Below are positions 54,001 through 60,937 of a stretch of 64,000 nucleotides of DNA, in pieces; the stretch's first letter is position 1; each line of letters opens with the position of its first letter. Below the pieces are notes generated by a model, which worked only from the letters and a program-made list of their open reading frames with translations, searched no databases and was not told where the DNA came from. Source of the DNA: ECT2AJA-110-A sp035399845 (GTDB lineage Bacteria > Planctomycetota > Phycisphaerae > UBA1845 > UTPLA1). Location: assembly GCA_035399845.1 (NCBI GenBank), contig DAOPJV010000031.1, positions 1 to 64,000 of the forward strand. The letters are read 5' to 3'. Made by a program: the position numbers and the translations under genes.

Positions 54001-54864
54001 GCCAGTCTCGCCGCCGCCGGCGCCACCACCGCCAAATCCCCAGCCGCCGGGTTGAGACTGAGCGCCGCCGGTTCCGCCCGCTCCGCCGGCGGGATGCCCC
54101 TTGCCACCGCCAGTATTGTTCCCGGCGCCTCCGAATGCGCCGCCACCACCGCCCGCGGTGGCTCGGCTCTGACCGGCGTTCCCGTCGCATCTCCCCTCGC
54201 CCCAGCCCACGGACCGACCATGCGACCCACACTCGCCAGTCGTGCCATCTCCCGGAGCTTCGTGCGCGAAGCACGCGCCGAAACGCACTTCCCCGAAGGC
54301 GCCGCCGCCGCCACCCGCAACGGCCAGAATTTCCCAGTTGCTGTTTCCCGGCGCCTGATAGAGCAGCGCCGTTCCACCACCGCCACCGCCGCCGCTGCTC
54401 GTGAACCCAAAGTCCGAGGTGTAGCCGCCCCCCTCCTGCCCGACGATGAATCTCAATTGCCCTCCCGGGGCAATCTGTCCCGGCGCCGTCCCGAACTTCA
54501 GGGCGATCTGCGTCGTGGCGCCGTCACCGCCGGCGTCGACGCACTGAAGGTCACCGCCCAGGATGATGTCGCCGCCGTCAGCGCCGCGAAGTTCGAAGAA
54601 CAGCGACGCGTTGGGAATGTTCGGAATGACATAGTCCTTGGCCTGGCCTGAGTATCCGACCACGACGCCGGCGAGGTCGCCATCCAGGTATGGCGGAAGC
54701 CCATCCCCAAACGGCAGATCCGGCTGCGCCATGGCGGGCGTTTGGCAGAATGCGAGAATCAGGACCAACGAGAAGAGGCCACATGTCCGGCGTGATCGCC
54801 CAGGACAGGCCCGGCGATTCGGAAGGAAATAATCGGTCAATAGCAAGTCGGGTTTCAATGTCAT
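51094..54864 (-). CDS. Large secreted glycine-rich, lectin-like, TSP3 and dockerin protein (paralogue B)
   Basis: 1256 aa; AAAGGACG precedes the ATG. Signal region with FSLVLILAFCQTPAMA after a long basic N-region. The domain order matches paralogue A: beta start with DGDLAGVVVG, Gly-rich domain about 88-331 (GGGGGGGTALLY, VAGGGGGAFGE), DVFYTYTAGVCDERLTITW, lectin-like domain about 525-690, TSP3 units (three in a row about 845-912), two PPC-like domains, dockerin about 1198-1256 (DVNGDSEVSIDD, DVNEDGAVDGLD). Own upstream element at 54953-54981 and own terminator. Differences lie mainly in the number of TSP3 units, suggesting duplication followed by module change. Confidence 0.85.
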   Translation of the reverse strand: MTLKPDLLLTDYFLPNRRACPGRSRRTCGLFSLVLILAFCQTPAMAQPDLPFGDGLPPYLDGDLAGVVVGYSGQAKDYVIPNIPNASLFFELRGADGGDIILGGDLQCVDAGGDGATTQIALKFGTAPGQIAPGGQLRFIVGQEGGGYTSDFGFTSSGGGGGGGTALLYQAPGNSNWEILAVAGGGGGAFGEVRFGACFAHEAPGDGTTGECGSHGRSVGWGEGRCDGNAGQSRATAGGGGGAFGGAGNNTGGGKGHPAGGAGGTGGAQSQPGGWGFGGGGAGGGETGGGAGGGGYSGGGAGGLGGAGGGGGSYVNPGYGYFSDIFLGSQGDDGSIAYRCTTPQNDGPDNALPLIPGQTVIGTAFGSSFEIGSNHCGDVRGNDVFYTYTAGVCDERLTITWSTADTNVSAFVAGAETCLASSGTPIDLGPGQTVLVRVFSESKSFELTSSVADVDSDGDGTCDALDECPLGENADCNENNVTDCLEDLAARTLVAQNFDGANFGHPVVANGAAIAGGTNAGTLARFPGQVGTFVFETPVAGETAWAWEFSFDFEMAIFGEGVALVVMPVADSDDSLLFGSNGVDEFVDHPILEVKFDAINDEQGDPSGDFVKVSSGVGGASITAIPSFNLNGGQLFHALIRYEPTGQAAGNVSVILTPEGGSAETLIDNAAIASINRLGRFALGASTSNVGGGPTDFYLTRISNVQITDFSNGDDRDGDGIPNACDTAGPMPPANGSCADALAVGLGRTPIDTGTGPAWFTITPEFELSCAFDQSLRISIDTQDDSACGDISLQLFCGSAILATGDCTTGVTRALSGAISGEPLYFRVGGAVVGDLVLDYVATNDSDGDGVPDDCDVCPGNNDLVDSDGDGIADGCDLCAGFNDQDDADGDGVPDECDVCPENDDALDVNSNGIPDGCDPCIISNDDCANATPIGEGVVEGCTTDATNDGTSSCSASATTPDVWFAYTASETGIATAGTAAINGAGFNTHLAVFDGCGGAEIIANNNTDSLQSEVSWSVEAGESYMVRVSGNNGDTGQFALTLSVHAEFANDACENATPIGDDDGYLGTTDLATTDGETQCNFPKYDVWFQYTNADDCPKSVTFSTCHDFTDFDTVLSVHDVCGGPAVAWNDDDCSSGSGPSTVTHLVDAGRTVLIRVYGNGGERGIYQLSVTSDISDIDTDGDGVIDCMDSCPNRTAGDVNGDSEVSIDDIASFTTVVLDPDAASADDRCAADVNEDGAVDGLDMQAFTMLLLAS

Positions 54865-54952
54865 CGTGTCGTCCTTTCGGAGGCCAATCGAGTGTCAAAA
54901 TACGTCGCGGTCGACCGGCTCGCCGCCGGCGCCGCATCGACGTCCCGCCCCA

Positions 54953-54981
54953 AGAACGCAAAAAGCCCGCAGTCGGGGACA
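54953..54981 (-). promoter_or_regulatory. Conserved ECF-type promoter element, copy B
   Basis: On the minus strand TGTCCCC (54981-54975), 16 nt, CGTTCT (54958-54953), 89 nt before the start of paralogue B. The most divergent -10 half (CGTTCT), but the spacing is exact and GGGG follows. Confidence 0.72.
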
Positions 54982-55163
54982 TATCCGTCGCTGAATTGAG
55001 TGTTTATTTCGCGCGCTCATGAAAGGACGGAGCGGACGCACGCGCCCGCGCCGCGGATATCGCCGGATCGCGAACGCTCGCCGGTTGTTGGCGACGCCGA
55101 ATCAGGACGGCCGATCCCGCCAATCACTGAAGAACGCCGTCCACGCGCGAAAGGATGACACAG

Positions 55164-55201
55164 GAAAAAGCCGCCGCCCGGGGACGTCCCCGGGCGACGG
55201 C
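55164..55201 (-). terminator. Intrinsic terminator of paralogue C
   Basis: A 15-bp stem with one mismatch (55170-55184 with 55187-55201, inner pairs open) is followed on the minus strand by TTTTTCC, 69 bp past the stop at 55271. Confidence 0.85.
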
Positions 55202-55270
55202 GAGATTGGTCGGTCGTCATTGCCGTCATTGTGGGCGGCGGGCGCGTTCCAGAAGTGGCGCCATGCGCCG

Positions 55271-58200
55271 CTACGGCGCAATCAGAAGTGTCATGAACGA
55301 CTGTATGTCCTGTCCATCCAATGTCCCGTCCTCATTTGCATCCGCCGCACAGAACTCGTCGGCCGTCGCCGCGCCAGGGTCCAGCAGCAACGACGCAATC
55401 GACGCAACATCATCAATGGACACGACGGCGTCTCCATTGACGTCGCCGACCTTCCGGTTTGGACACGCATCCAGACAATCCGGAATTCCGTCGCCGTCAG
55501 AATCGTCGCCGCCACTCTCGACAGTCACACGCAGTTCGTACGTACCGATGGAGCCGTTGACGCCCGAGAGGCGAAGCAGGAGGGATTCCTGCGGCGCCAC
55601 GAAATGCGTCAGCGTCGATGCGCTCGTCACGCCGTTGTCGCAGTCGTTGTCATTTGACGCAATGACGGCGCCACCGCATTCGTCGTACAAACTCAGGAGG
55701 GTATCGAAATCAGTCGTGAGACTGCATGTGGAGAACGTGACCGTCTTCGGGCATGCGTCGTCGTTGGTGAAGCTGTACCAGACATCGTTATCCAATGAGT
55801 CACAGAATGTCACGCCATCGGATGTGGCGCCAAATGTCGCCCCGAAGGAGGAGGACCCATCTGCGACCGGCGACGCGTTCTCACACGCATCATTCGTCGG
55901 GTGCGGCTCGAGCTTCAGCACCAGCTTGTATTGTCCGGCATCGCCTGCAGCGCTGGCGAGACGAATCAGGTAAGTTTCTCCGGCAATCGCATGCCATATG
56001 ACGCGACTCAGCCTGAGATTACTCTGAGTGTCGTCGTTGGAGGTGATTTCGCCGCCGCCGCACGTGTCATAGACCGCCAATACCGTGTCAAAGCTCACGC
56101 CGATGAAAGTCGTCGTGTAGACCGCGACGCTCCCGGACTCAGTCGCCGTGTATGCGAACCAGATATCAGGCGGCGTTGCCACAACATCGCAGGCGGACGT
56201 TCCATCGTTTGTCGCGCCGCTCATGCAGCCCTCGATCGCGCCTTCCCCGATCGGCATGGCGTTGGAGCAATCATCATTGTCCGGAAAACAAGGATCACAT
56301 CCGTCCGGGACGCCGTTGTTGTTGGTGTCGATGTTGTTGTCGTGCCCCGGGCAGGAATCGCAGCCGTCGGGCACGCCGTCGTTGTCCGAATCAAGCAGGT
56401 CGTCGAAATCCGGACAGATATCGCACGGATTGCCGACGCCGTCGTTGTCCGAGTCATTCTGCCCTGGATTTGCGACGTCTCGACAGTTGTCACATTCATC
56501 ACCGATACCGTCGCCATCGGAATCGCTCTGCGACACGTTGGCGTCATTCGGGCAGTTGTCACACGCATTGCCGAGGCCGTCATTATCGTTGTCGGCCTGG
56601 CTTGTGTTTGTTCGCTCGGGACAGTTGTCGCACCCGTCGATGTAACCGTCGTTGTCGGAATCAGGGTCGCAGACGTCGGGCAGACCGTTGTTGTCGCAGT
56701 CGTTGGAAAGCGACGTCAACGTCATCTTCACGTTGTCGATAAGGTGTTCGTCGGTCGCCGCGCCCGTGCGCGCGCCGAATCCGTAACGCGCGTGGATTGG
56801 TGTGAAAAGGGAAGAAATCGGCTCATTGAGAATCTGAGTGACGTTGCCGTCGGAATCGGTGAGTTCAAGCGTCAGCCTTCCGATGTCGAGTCCGATCTTC
56901 GCATGCTGCACCTGGCCGTTGTTGAGGCTGAACGATACTGGTACGAATGCCACCGTCTGCCCCGCAATCCGCAGGATCGCATGATTGCCACCCTCGGGGC
57001 TGCCGGCATACGTATCGAGAGAGACAGAGAGCGGTTGATTCCCGCCTGACTCACCGGGAAGAATGTCGTCACCTGTCGTATCGGCGTCGATCAGGACGAA
57101 GCTGAGGCCGTCTGCGCCGACGCCACCTCCCATGCGGTAGTCAAATTCGACGGAGAATCCCTCGACGAACTCTGATGCAATCGGTGTGAAAATGACGGAG
57201 CCGTTCTGGCCGGAGGCGGTGGACGTCAGTCGAACGGCGCCATTTACGATGGCCGCGGTTCCGTTCAATACGAACGCCGAATCCGGAGAGTCGAAATTCG
57301 TGAATCGCGCCGGGCTGCCGGTCTCGCAGCCATCGGGGACGCCGTTCGCGTCGCAGTCCTGCGTGTCATCAAACCCAAGGCAGATGTCAAACAGATCATC
57401 GACGCCATCGTTGTCAGAATCCTGAGTCTGCGGCGAATAAGCGTAGTTCACGAATCCGTTGCGCGTCGATGAAGTCGACACTCTTGTCGTCGCAAAATAA
57501 ATCGCCGCATAGTCGGTGTTCAGAAAGCTCCCGCCGCCACCGCCGGCATTGCGAGATCGGCCACCGCCGCCACCGGAATATCCGCCAGCGCCACCGCCAC
57601 CCTCCTGTCCGCCGCCACCGCCGCCATAGCCGTAGCCCCCGTCGCGGTTGAATTGGCCGCCGTTGCTGCCGGACGGATGTCCCTGAGACGGTGTATTGCT
57701 GTGCTCGTGGACCGCTTCGTTTCCGCCGCTGTAGGCGCCCGCCCCGCCTTCCGCGTCCGGGGAGTTGTACCCGCCTTCGCCATCGCATCCGCCGGATCCA
57801 CCGCCCTGGCCTCCGAGATTTCCATCTCCGTCCTCGCCGCATCCATCGAGTACGATGCGACCTGGGTTCCCCGCTCTGTTGTTGATGCATGCGCCGCTGA
57901 ACATGCCCTGATAGGCCCCGCTTCCGCCGCCCGCCACGATCAGTGTTTCCCAGGGTCCGGCGTCGGGCGCTCGATAAAGTACGGCCGTTCCGCCACCGCC
58001 TCCGCCGGAGGCGGCGCCGGCGCCTGCGACATTTGCGATGTTGGCGCTTTCACCTGCGCCGGCGACGATGAACCGTAACGTTCCACCCGGAACGAGCCTG
58101 CCCGGCGTCGTCCCAACCAGGAACCGGGCGCTGACTTCGGCCCCCCTGCCGCCAGCCTCATAACAGTCGTTGCCGATTCTCCGAACCGTGGCGCTCCCTC

Positions 58201-58396
58201 CGTCGCCACCCTTGCAGGTCAGGTCGATCCACAACGGCGGGTTCACCGACGGTATCTCAAAATCCTGGGGATTGCCGACTCTTGCGGACGATCCACTGTA
58301 ACCAATGGTTCCTGAGTCGCCGGGCAACTCATCCGCCGCGGCCGCGGCCGCAACGGCGAATACCAACGCTATCACTGTCATCGCGGATTTTCGCAT
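55271..58396 (-). CDS. Secreted glycine-rich, lectin-like, TSP3 and dockerin protein (paralogue C)
   Basis: 1041 aa from the ATG at 58396 (GGAAAG upstream). Signal peptide VIALVFAVAAAAAADE. Gly-rich domain about 55-292 (GGGGGGTAVLY, VAGGGSGAYQG), then a TSP3 unit, a lectin-like sandwich about 365-558 (GFSVEFDYRMGGGVGADG, FVLIDAD), a run of six to seven TSP3 units about 565-702, two PPC-like domains, and a dockerin about 985-1041. Compared with A and B it lacks the DVFYTYTAG segment between the Gly-rich and lectin parts. Own upstream element at 58474-58502. Confidence 0.85.
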   Translation of the reverse strand: MRKSAMTVIALVFAVAAAAAADELPGDSGTIGYSGSSARVGNPQDFEIPSVNPPLWIDLTCKGGDGGSATVRRIGNDCYEAGGRGAEVSARFLVGTTPGRLVPGGTLRFIVAGAGESANIANVAGAGAASGGGGGGTAVLYRAPDAGPWETLIVAGGGSGAYQGMFSGACINNRAGNPGRIVLDGCGEDGDGNLGGQGGGSGGCDGEGGYNSPDAEGGAGAYSGGNEAVHEHSNTPSQGHPSGSNGGQFNRDGGYGYGGGGGGQEGGGGAGGYSGGGGGRSRNAGGGGGSFLNTDYAAIYFATTRVSTSSTRNGFVNYAYSPQTQDSDNDGVDDLFDICLGFDDTQDCDANGVPDGCETGSPARFTNFDSPDSAFVLNGTAAIVNGAVRLTSTASGQNGSVIFTPIASEFVEGFSVEFDYRMGGGVGADGLSFVLIDADTTGDDILPGESGGNQPLSVSLDTYAGSPEGGNHAILRIAGQTVAFVPVSFSLNNGQVQHAKIGLDIGRLTLELTDSDGNVTQILNEPISSLFTPIHARYGFGARTGAATDEHLIDNVKMTLTSLSNDCDNNGLPDVCDPDSDNDGYIDGCDNCPERTNTSQADNDNDGLGNACDNCPNDANVSQSDSDGDGIGDECDNCRDVANPGQNDSDNDGVGNPCDICPDFDDLLDSDNDGVPDGCDSCPGHDNNIDTNNNGVPDGCDPCFPDNDDCSNAMPIGEGAIEGCMSGATNDGTSACDVVATPPDIWFAYTATESGSVAVYTTTFIGVSFDTVLAVYDTCGGGEITSNDDTQSNLRLSRVIWHAIAGETYLIRLASAAGDAGQYKLVLKLEPHPTNDACENASPVADGSSSFGATFGATSDGVTFCDSLDNDVWYSFTNDDACPKTVTFSTCSLTTDFDTLLSLYDECGGAVIASNDNDCDNGVTSASTLTHFVAPQESLLLRLSGVNGSIGTYELRVTVESGGDDSDGDGIPDCLDACPNRKVGDVNGDAVVSIDDVASIASLLLDPGAATADEFCAADANEDGTLDGQDIQSFMTLLIAP

Positions 58397-58473
58397 GTCT
58401 ATCGTCTTTCCGGGTACAAGTGGGTTCGTGTTGATGTATCCGCCATCCCGCTGGCGAATGCGCGCTCGACCCA

Positions 58474-58502
58474 TAAACGCAACATGGTCGTCGTCGGGGA
58501 CA
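58474..58502 (-). promoter_or_regulatory. Conserved ECF-type promoter element, copy C
   Basis: On the minus strand TGTCCCC (58502-58496), 16 nt, CGTTTA (58479-58474), 78 nt before the start of paralogue C, with GACGAGTC upstream as in copy A. Confidence 0.8.
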
Positions 58503-58554
58503 GACTCGTCTGAAGAAAGTGACGCTTCCCGCCGGTAGCGATTCCCGGCGAAAT

Positions 58555-58590
58555 CAAAAGAAACGGGGCGGACGCATGCGCCCGCCCCGC
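58555..58590 (-). terminator. Probable terminator of paralogue D
   Basis: CGGGGCGG at 58564-58571 pairs with CCGCCCCG at 58582-58589, with an inner GCATGC palindrome. An interrupted T-run follows on the minus strand (complement of AAATCAAAAGAAA). The 22 bases at 58569-58590 recur exactly at 60410-60431. Confidence 0.65.
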
Positions 58591-58674
58591 ATCCTCTGTG
58601 TCAATCTCCAGCGAATGTCCGACGCGAGAAACCGTCGGAAAGACCGCAGCGATGTCGCTCTCAGTTCGATATGC

Positions 58675-60219
58675 TCAGGCCCGTTGTTGCACCGATCGAC
58701 GCAATCGGCGACGCATCCCGATGAATCCGATGGCGCCGATAGGCGTCAGCGTCATGCCGCTCTGGCCGCAACCGCACAGCGCCAATTCCTGTGCGGCGGG
58801 GAGTTCATCGCCGGTCGTCGCGCCATCCGTCGTCGCGCCGTCGTCGACCGCGCCGGAATTGTTGTCGGCCTCGTCGATCACATCGTCGTTCGAATTGACG
58901 TTATCAGCCGAACCACTGTCAACGTCGGACGCCGGAAGTGGACAGCCGTCGCCATCCACCGCCGCGCCGACGCCCGTGTCGGGACAGAGGTCGTCGCAAT
59001 CAGACACGCCGTCGGTGTCCGTGTCGGTATTGTCCTCATCGTTGGGACACGCGTCGCATGCGTCGGGCGTTCCATCGCCATCCGTATCGATGGTATCGTC
59101 CGAACCGACGCAGCTGTCGCAGCCGTCTGGAACGCCGTCGCCGTCTTCGTCCAGGTTGTCGGCGGCGCCTTCACAGAGGTCGCAGCCGTCCGGAATGCCG
59201 TCATTGTCTGTGTCGATGTCGTCATCGAAGCCGGGGCAGAGATCGTGCGCTGCAAAGTATGTCACTTCGCCATCCAGCCGGCCGCCATTGCCGGTCTGCT
59301 TCGAAACGTTGAACGCCCAACTTGAAACGTAGCTGCCGCCCCCGCCGCCGGCCCGCGACATCGCGCCGCCACCGCCGCCGGAATAGCCGCCGCCGCCACC
59401 ACCGCTGTGCTCATTCGCCCCGCCGCCGCCGCCGAAACCCCAACCGCCTGCGCCGCCGACGCCGTCGCCAGGACCTCCGGCACCGCCGATGGGGCAACCG
59501 GCGTCCGCCTCACTGGATGCGCCGAAGACGCCTCCTCCGCCGCCGCTTCCTCCATCGCCACCCCCATTCCCATTGCATCCGCCGCTCCCACCTCCGGATC
59601 CGAGTCCGTCGCCACCACACGTGTCAATCCCGGCGTCAGCTCCCGTTTCACCGTCGACACATTCGAGATCCCAGGCCTGGTAGGCGCCGCCGCCGCCACC
59701 AGCGGCAGCGAGGACAAACCAATCGTCGCCGCAAACGTCGAGTGTCACGCCCGGCGCCCGGTACATCACGCCGGCGCCTCCTCCTCCGCCGCCGGCGCTG
59801 GCGTTGGCCGTTGAGCTCCCTTGTCCGCCTTCCATTCCAACAACAAAGCGGATTGTTCCACCCGGCCGCAACGCTTGCGAATCGAAACCGATTCGAAATG
59901 TCGCTATGACTGTCGCGCCCTGGCCACCGGGTTGAGAACAATCGCCATTGTGGGCCGCGGCTTCGCCGCCATCCGCGCCAAAAAGGCTCAGACGGATCAC
60001 GCTCGGAGGATCGACTGACGGGATCGTGAGATCCACCGCCGGGCCAGTCGCTCCAAGGATTTGCTTCGACCCGACGATGAGGTCAGTGGCGCGCGTGGGC
60101 GTCGCTGCCGCGATGATGACGAGCGCCAGCGACACGGCCGCCAGCCGCGCGCAGCTGAGCGTCGAGGGATTCGTTTGCTTTGCGCCTGTCAACGATGCAC
60201 CTGGTGATTTTCGTTCCAT
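58675..60219 (-). CDS. Glycine-rich TSP3 protein with C-terminal Cys-Gly sorting-like tail (paralogue D)
   Basis: 514 aa from the ATG at 60219 (AAAGGACC upstream). Signal core LAAVSLALVIIAAATPTRA. Gly-rich domain about 56-306 (GGGGGGAGVMY, LAAAGGGGGAYQ), then four to five TSP3 units about 326-413 and a Ser/Asp/Asn/Thr-rich linker. It has no lectin, PPC or dockerin module. Instead it ends with LALCGCGQSG, a weakly hydrophobic stretch MTLTPIGAIGFIGM and RRRLRR, the layout of a C-terminal processing signal (Cys motif, helix, basic end) comparable in plan to MYXO-CTERM or PEP-CTERM. It is the shortest paralogue and may be anchored differently. Confidence 0.8.
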   Translation of the reverse strand: MERKSPGASLTGAKQTNPSTLSCARLAAVSLALVIIAAATPTRATDLIVGSKQILGATGPAVDLTIPSVDPPSVIRLSLFGADGGEAAAHNGDCSQPGGQGATVIATFRIGFDSQALRPGGTIRFVVGMEGGQGSSTANASAGGGGGGAGVMYRAPGVTLDVCGDDWFVLAAAGGGGGAYQAWDLECVDGETGADAGIDTCGGDGLGSGGGSGGCNGNGGGDGGSGGGGGVFGASSEADAGCPIGGAGGPGDGVGGAGGWGFGGGGGANEHSGGGGGGYSGGGGGAMSRAGGGGGSYVSSWAFNVSKQTGNGGRLDGEVTYFAAHDLCPGFDDDIDTDNDGIPDGCDLCEGAADNLDEDGDGVPDGCDSCVGSDDTIDTDGDGTPDACDACPNDEDNTDTDTDGVSDCDDLCPDTGVGAAVDGDGCPLPASDVDSGSADNVNSNDDVIDEADNNSGAVDDGATTDGATTGDELPAAQELALCGCGQSGMTLTPIGAIGFIGMRRRLRRSVQQRA

Positions 60220-60309
60220 CGTCTGGTCCTTTCGGTTTCTCGCGGAACGCAACTCATCCGCCGCCGCAGCCCGGCTCTCTCGCCAAGGCCGCAGGGACTT
60301 CTCACCCCG

Positions 60310-60338
60310 GAAACGCAATCGCTCTTCAAACGGGGACA
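60310..60338 (-). promoter_or_regulatory. Conserved ECF-type promoter element, copy D
   Basis: On the minus strand TGTCCCC (60338-60332), 16 nt, CGTTTC (60315-60310), 91 nt before the start of paralogue D. Flanks AACGGGTT and CGGGG match the other copies. Confidence 0.78.
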
Positions 60339-60409
60339 AACCCGTTGCGGGAATAACAATTACTGCTGCGGGATACCGGCGCCGCCTGGATGGGGGCATG
60401 AAGAGAATA

Positions 60410-60431
60410 CGGACGCATGCGCCCGCCCCGC
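60410..60431 (-). repeat. 22-bp intergenic word identical to 58569-58590
   Basis: An exact copy of the sequence at 58569-58590, containing the GCATGC palindrome and CCGCCCCG. It lies 27 bp past the stop of the gene ending at 60458. Unlike the other copy it lacks the left GGGG arm, so it is not a full hairpin here. A looser copy is at 55032-55054. Confidence 0.7.
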
Positions 60432-60457
60432 TCAGTTCTCAGACCGATGAGGCGTAA

Positions 60458-60880
60458 CTATGGGCAATCGCCGCCGGACAGCAGGTCGCTGACGAATGCG
60501 CCGAGGTCGTCGATCGTGACACCGCTCAAACCGTCCACGTCAGCGCACTGGCAGGAACCGCCATCGAGCAGGCAGGCGGCAAACTGCTGAATGTCGCCGC
60601 CATCCCGCGCGCCGTCGCCGTTCATGTCACCGAGACACGAGCACGACGGAATCGTTGTCGTCGGCCAGAAGCCGCCTTCCAGCTCGAAACCGTCTCCGGA
60701 CATGTAGCCGGCGTCAGACTGGCCGATCGTACCTTCAAGCTCGAACGCGCCGCCGGCGCTGTATCCGCCGCCGCCGTCGATCGTGTACGAGTCGATCGAG
60801 AAGTCCTGCGCAAAGGTGAACGTGGACATCATGATCGTTAGCAACGTGCAAACGAATGAGAGCCGTCGATTCTGATCCAT
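60458..60880 (-). CDS. Small secreted dockerin protein
   Basis: 140 aa. Signal peptide ends at TFAQ. The mature N-terminus (IDSYTIDGGGGYSAGGAFEL, then GTIGQSDAG and FELEGGFW) is a short module I associate with secreted planctomycete proteins. The remainder is a dockerin type I: GDMNGDGARDGGDIQQFAA and a second, less acidic loop CADVDGLSGVTIDDLGAFV. It starts 57 bp after the RCC1/S74 gene and has no promoter element of its own, so probably shares that transcript. Confidence 0.8.
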   Translation of the reverse strand: MDQNRRLSFVCTLLTIMMSTFTFAQDFSIDSYTIDGGGGYSAGGAFELEGTIGQSDAGYMSGDGFELEGGFWPTTTIPSCSCLGDMNGDGARDGGDIQQFAACLLDGGSCQCADVDGLSGVTIDDLGAFVSDLLSGGDCP

Positions 60881-60937
60881 GACAAGTTCCTCAAGAAATC
60901 AGGCCGCCCGCCATCAATCGGCCCGAATGGATTCTGG

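Larger units (their letters stand above)
54865..55270. other. Intergenic region between paralogues B and C
   Basis: 406 bp with no gene. It holds the promoter-like element of B (54953-54981), a GC-rich word at 55032-55054 similar to intergenic words near 58569 and 60410, and the terminator of C (55164-55201). Confidence 0.6.

Noticed and set aside
51592..54651. 1019-codon open frame on the plus strand
   Set aside because: It is antisense to paralogue B, which has a signal peptide, recognised domains and a ribosome-binding site. The plus-strand translation is Arg/Val/Ala-rich with no domain.
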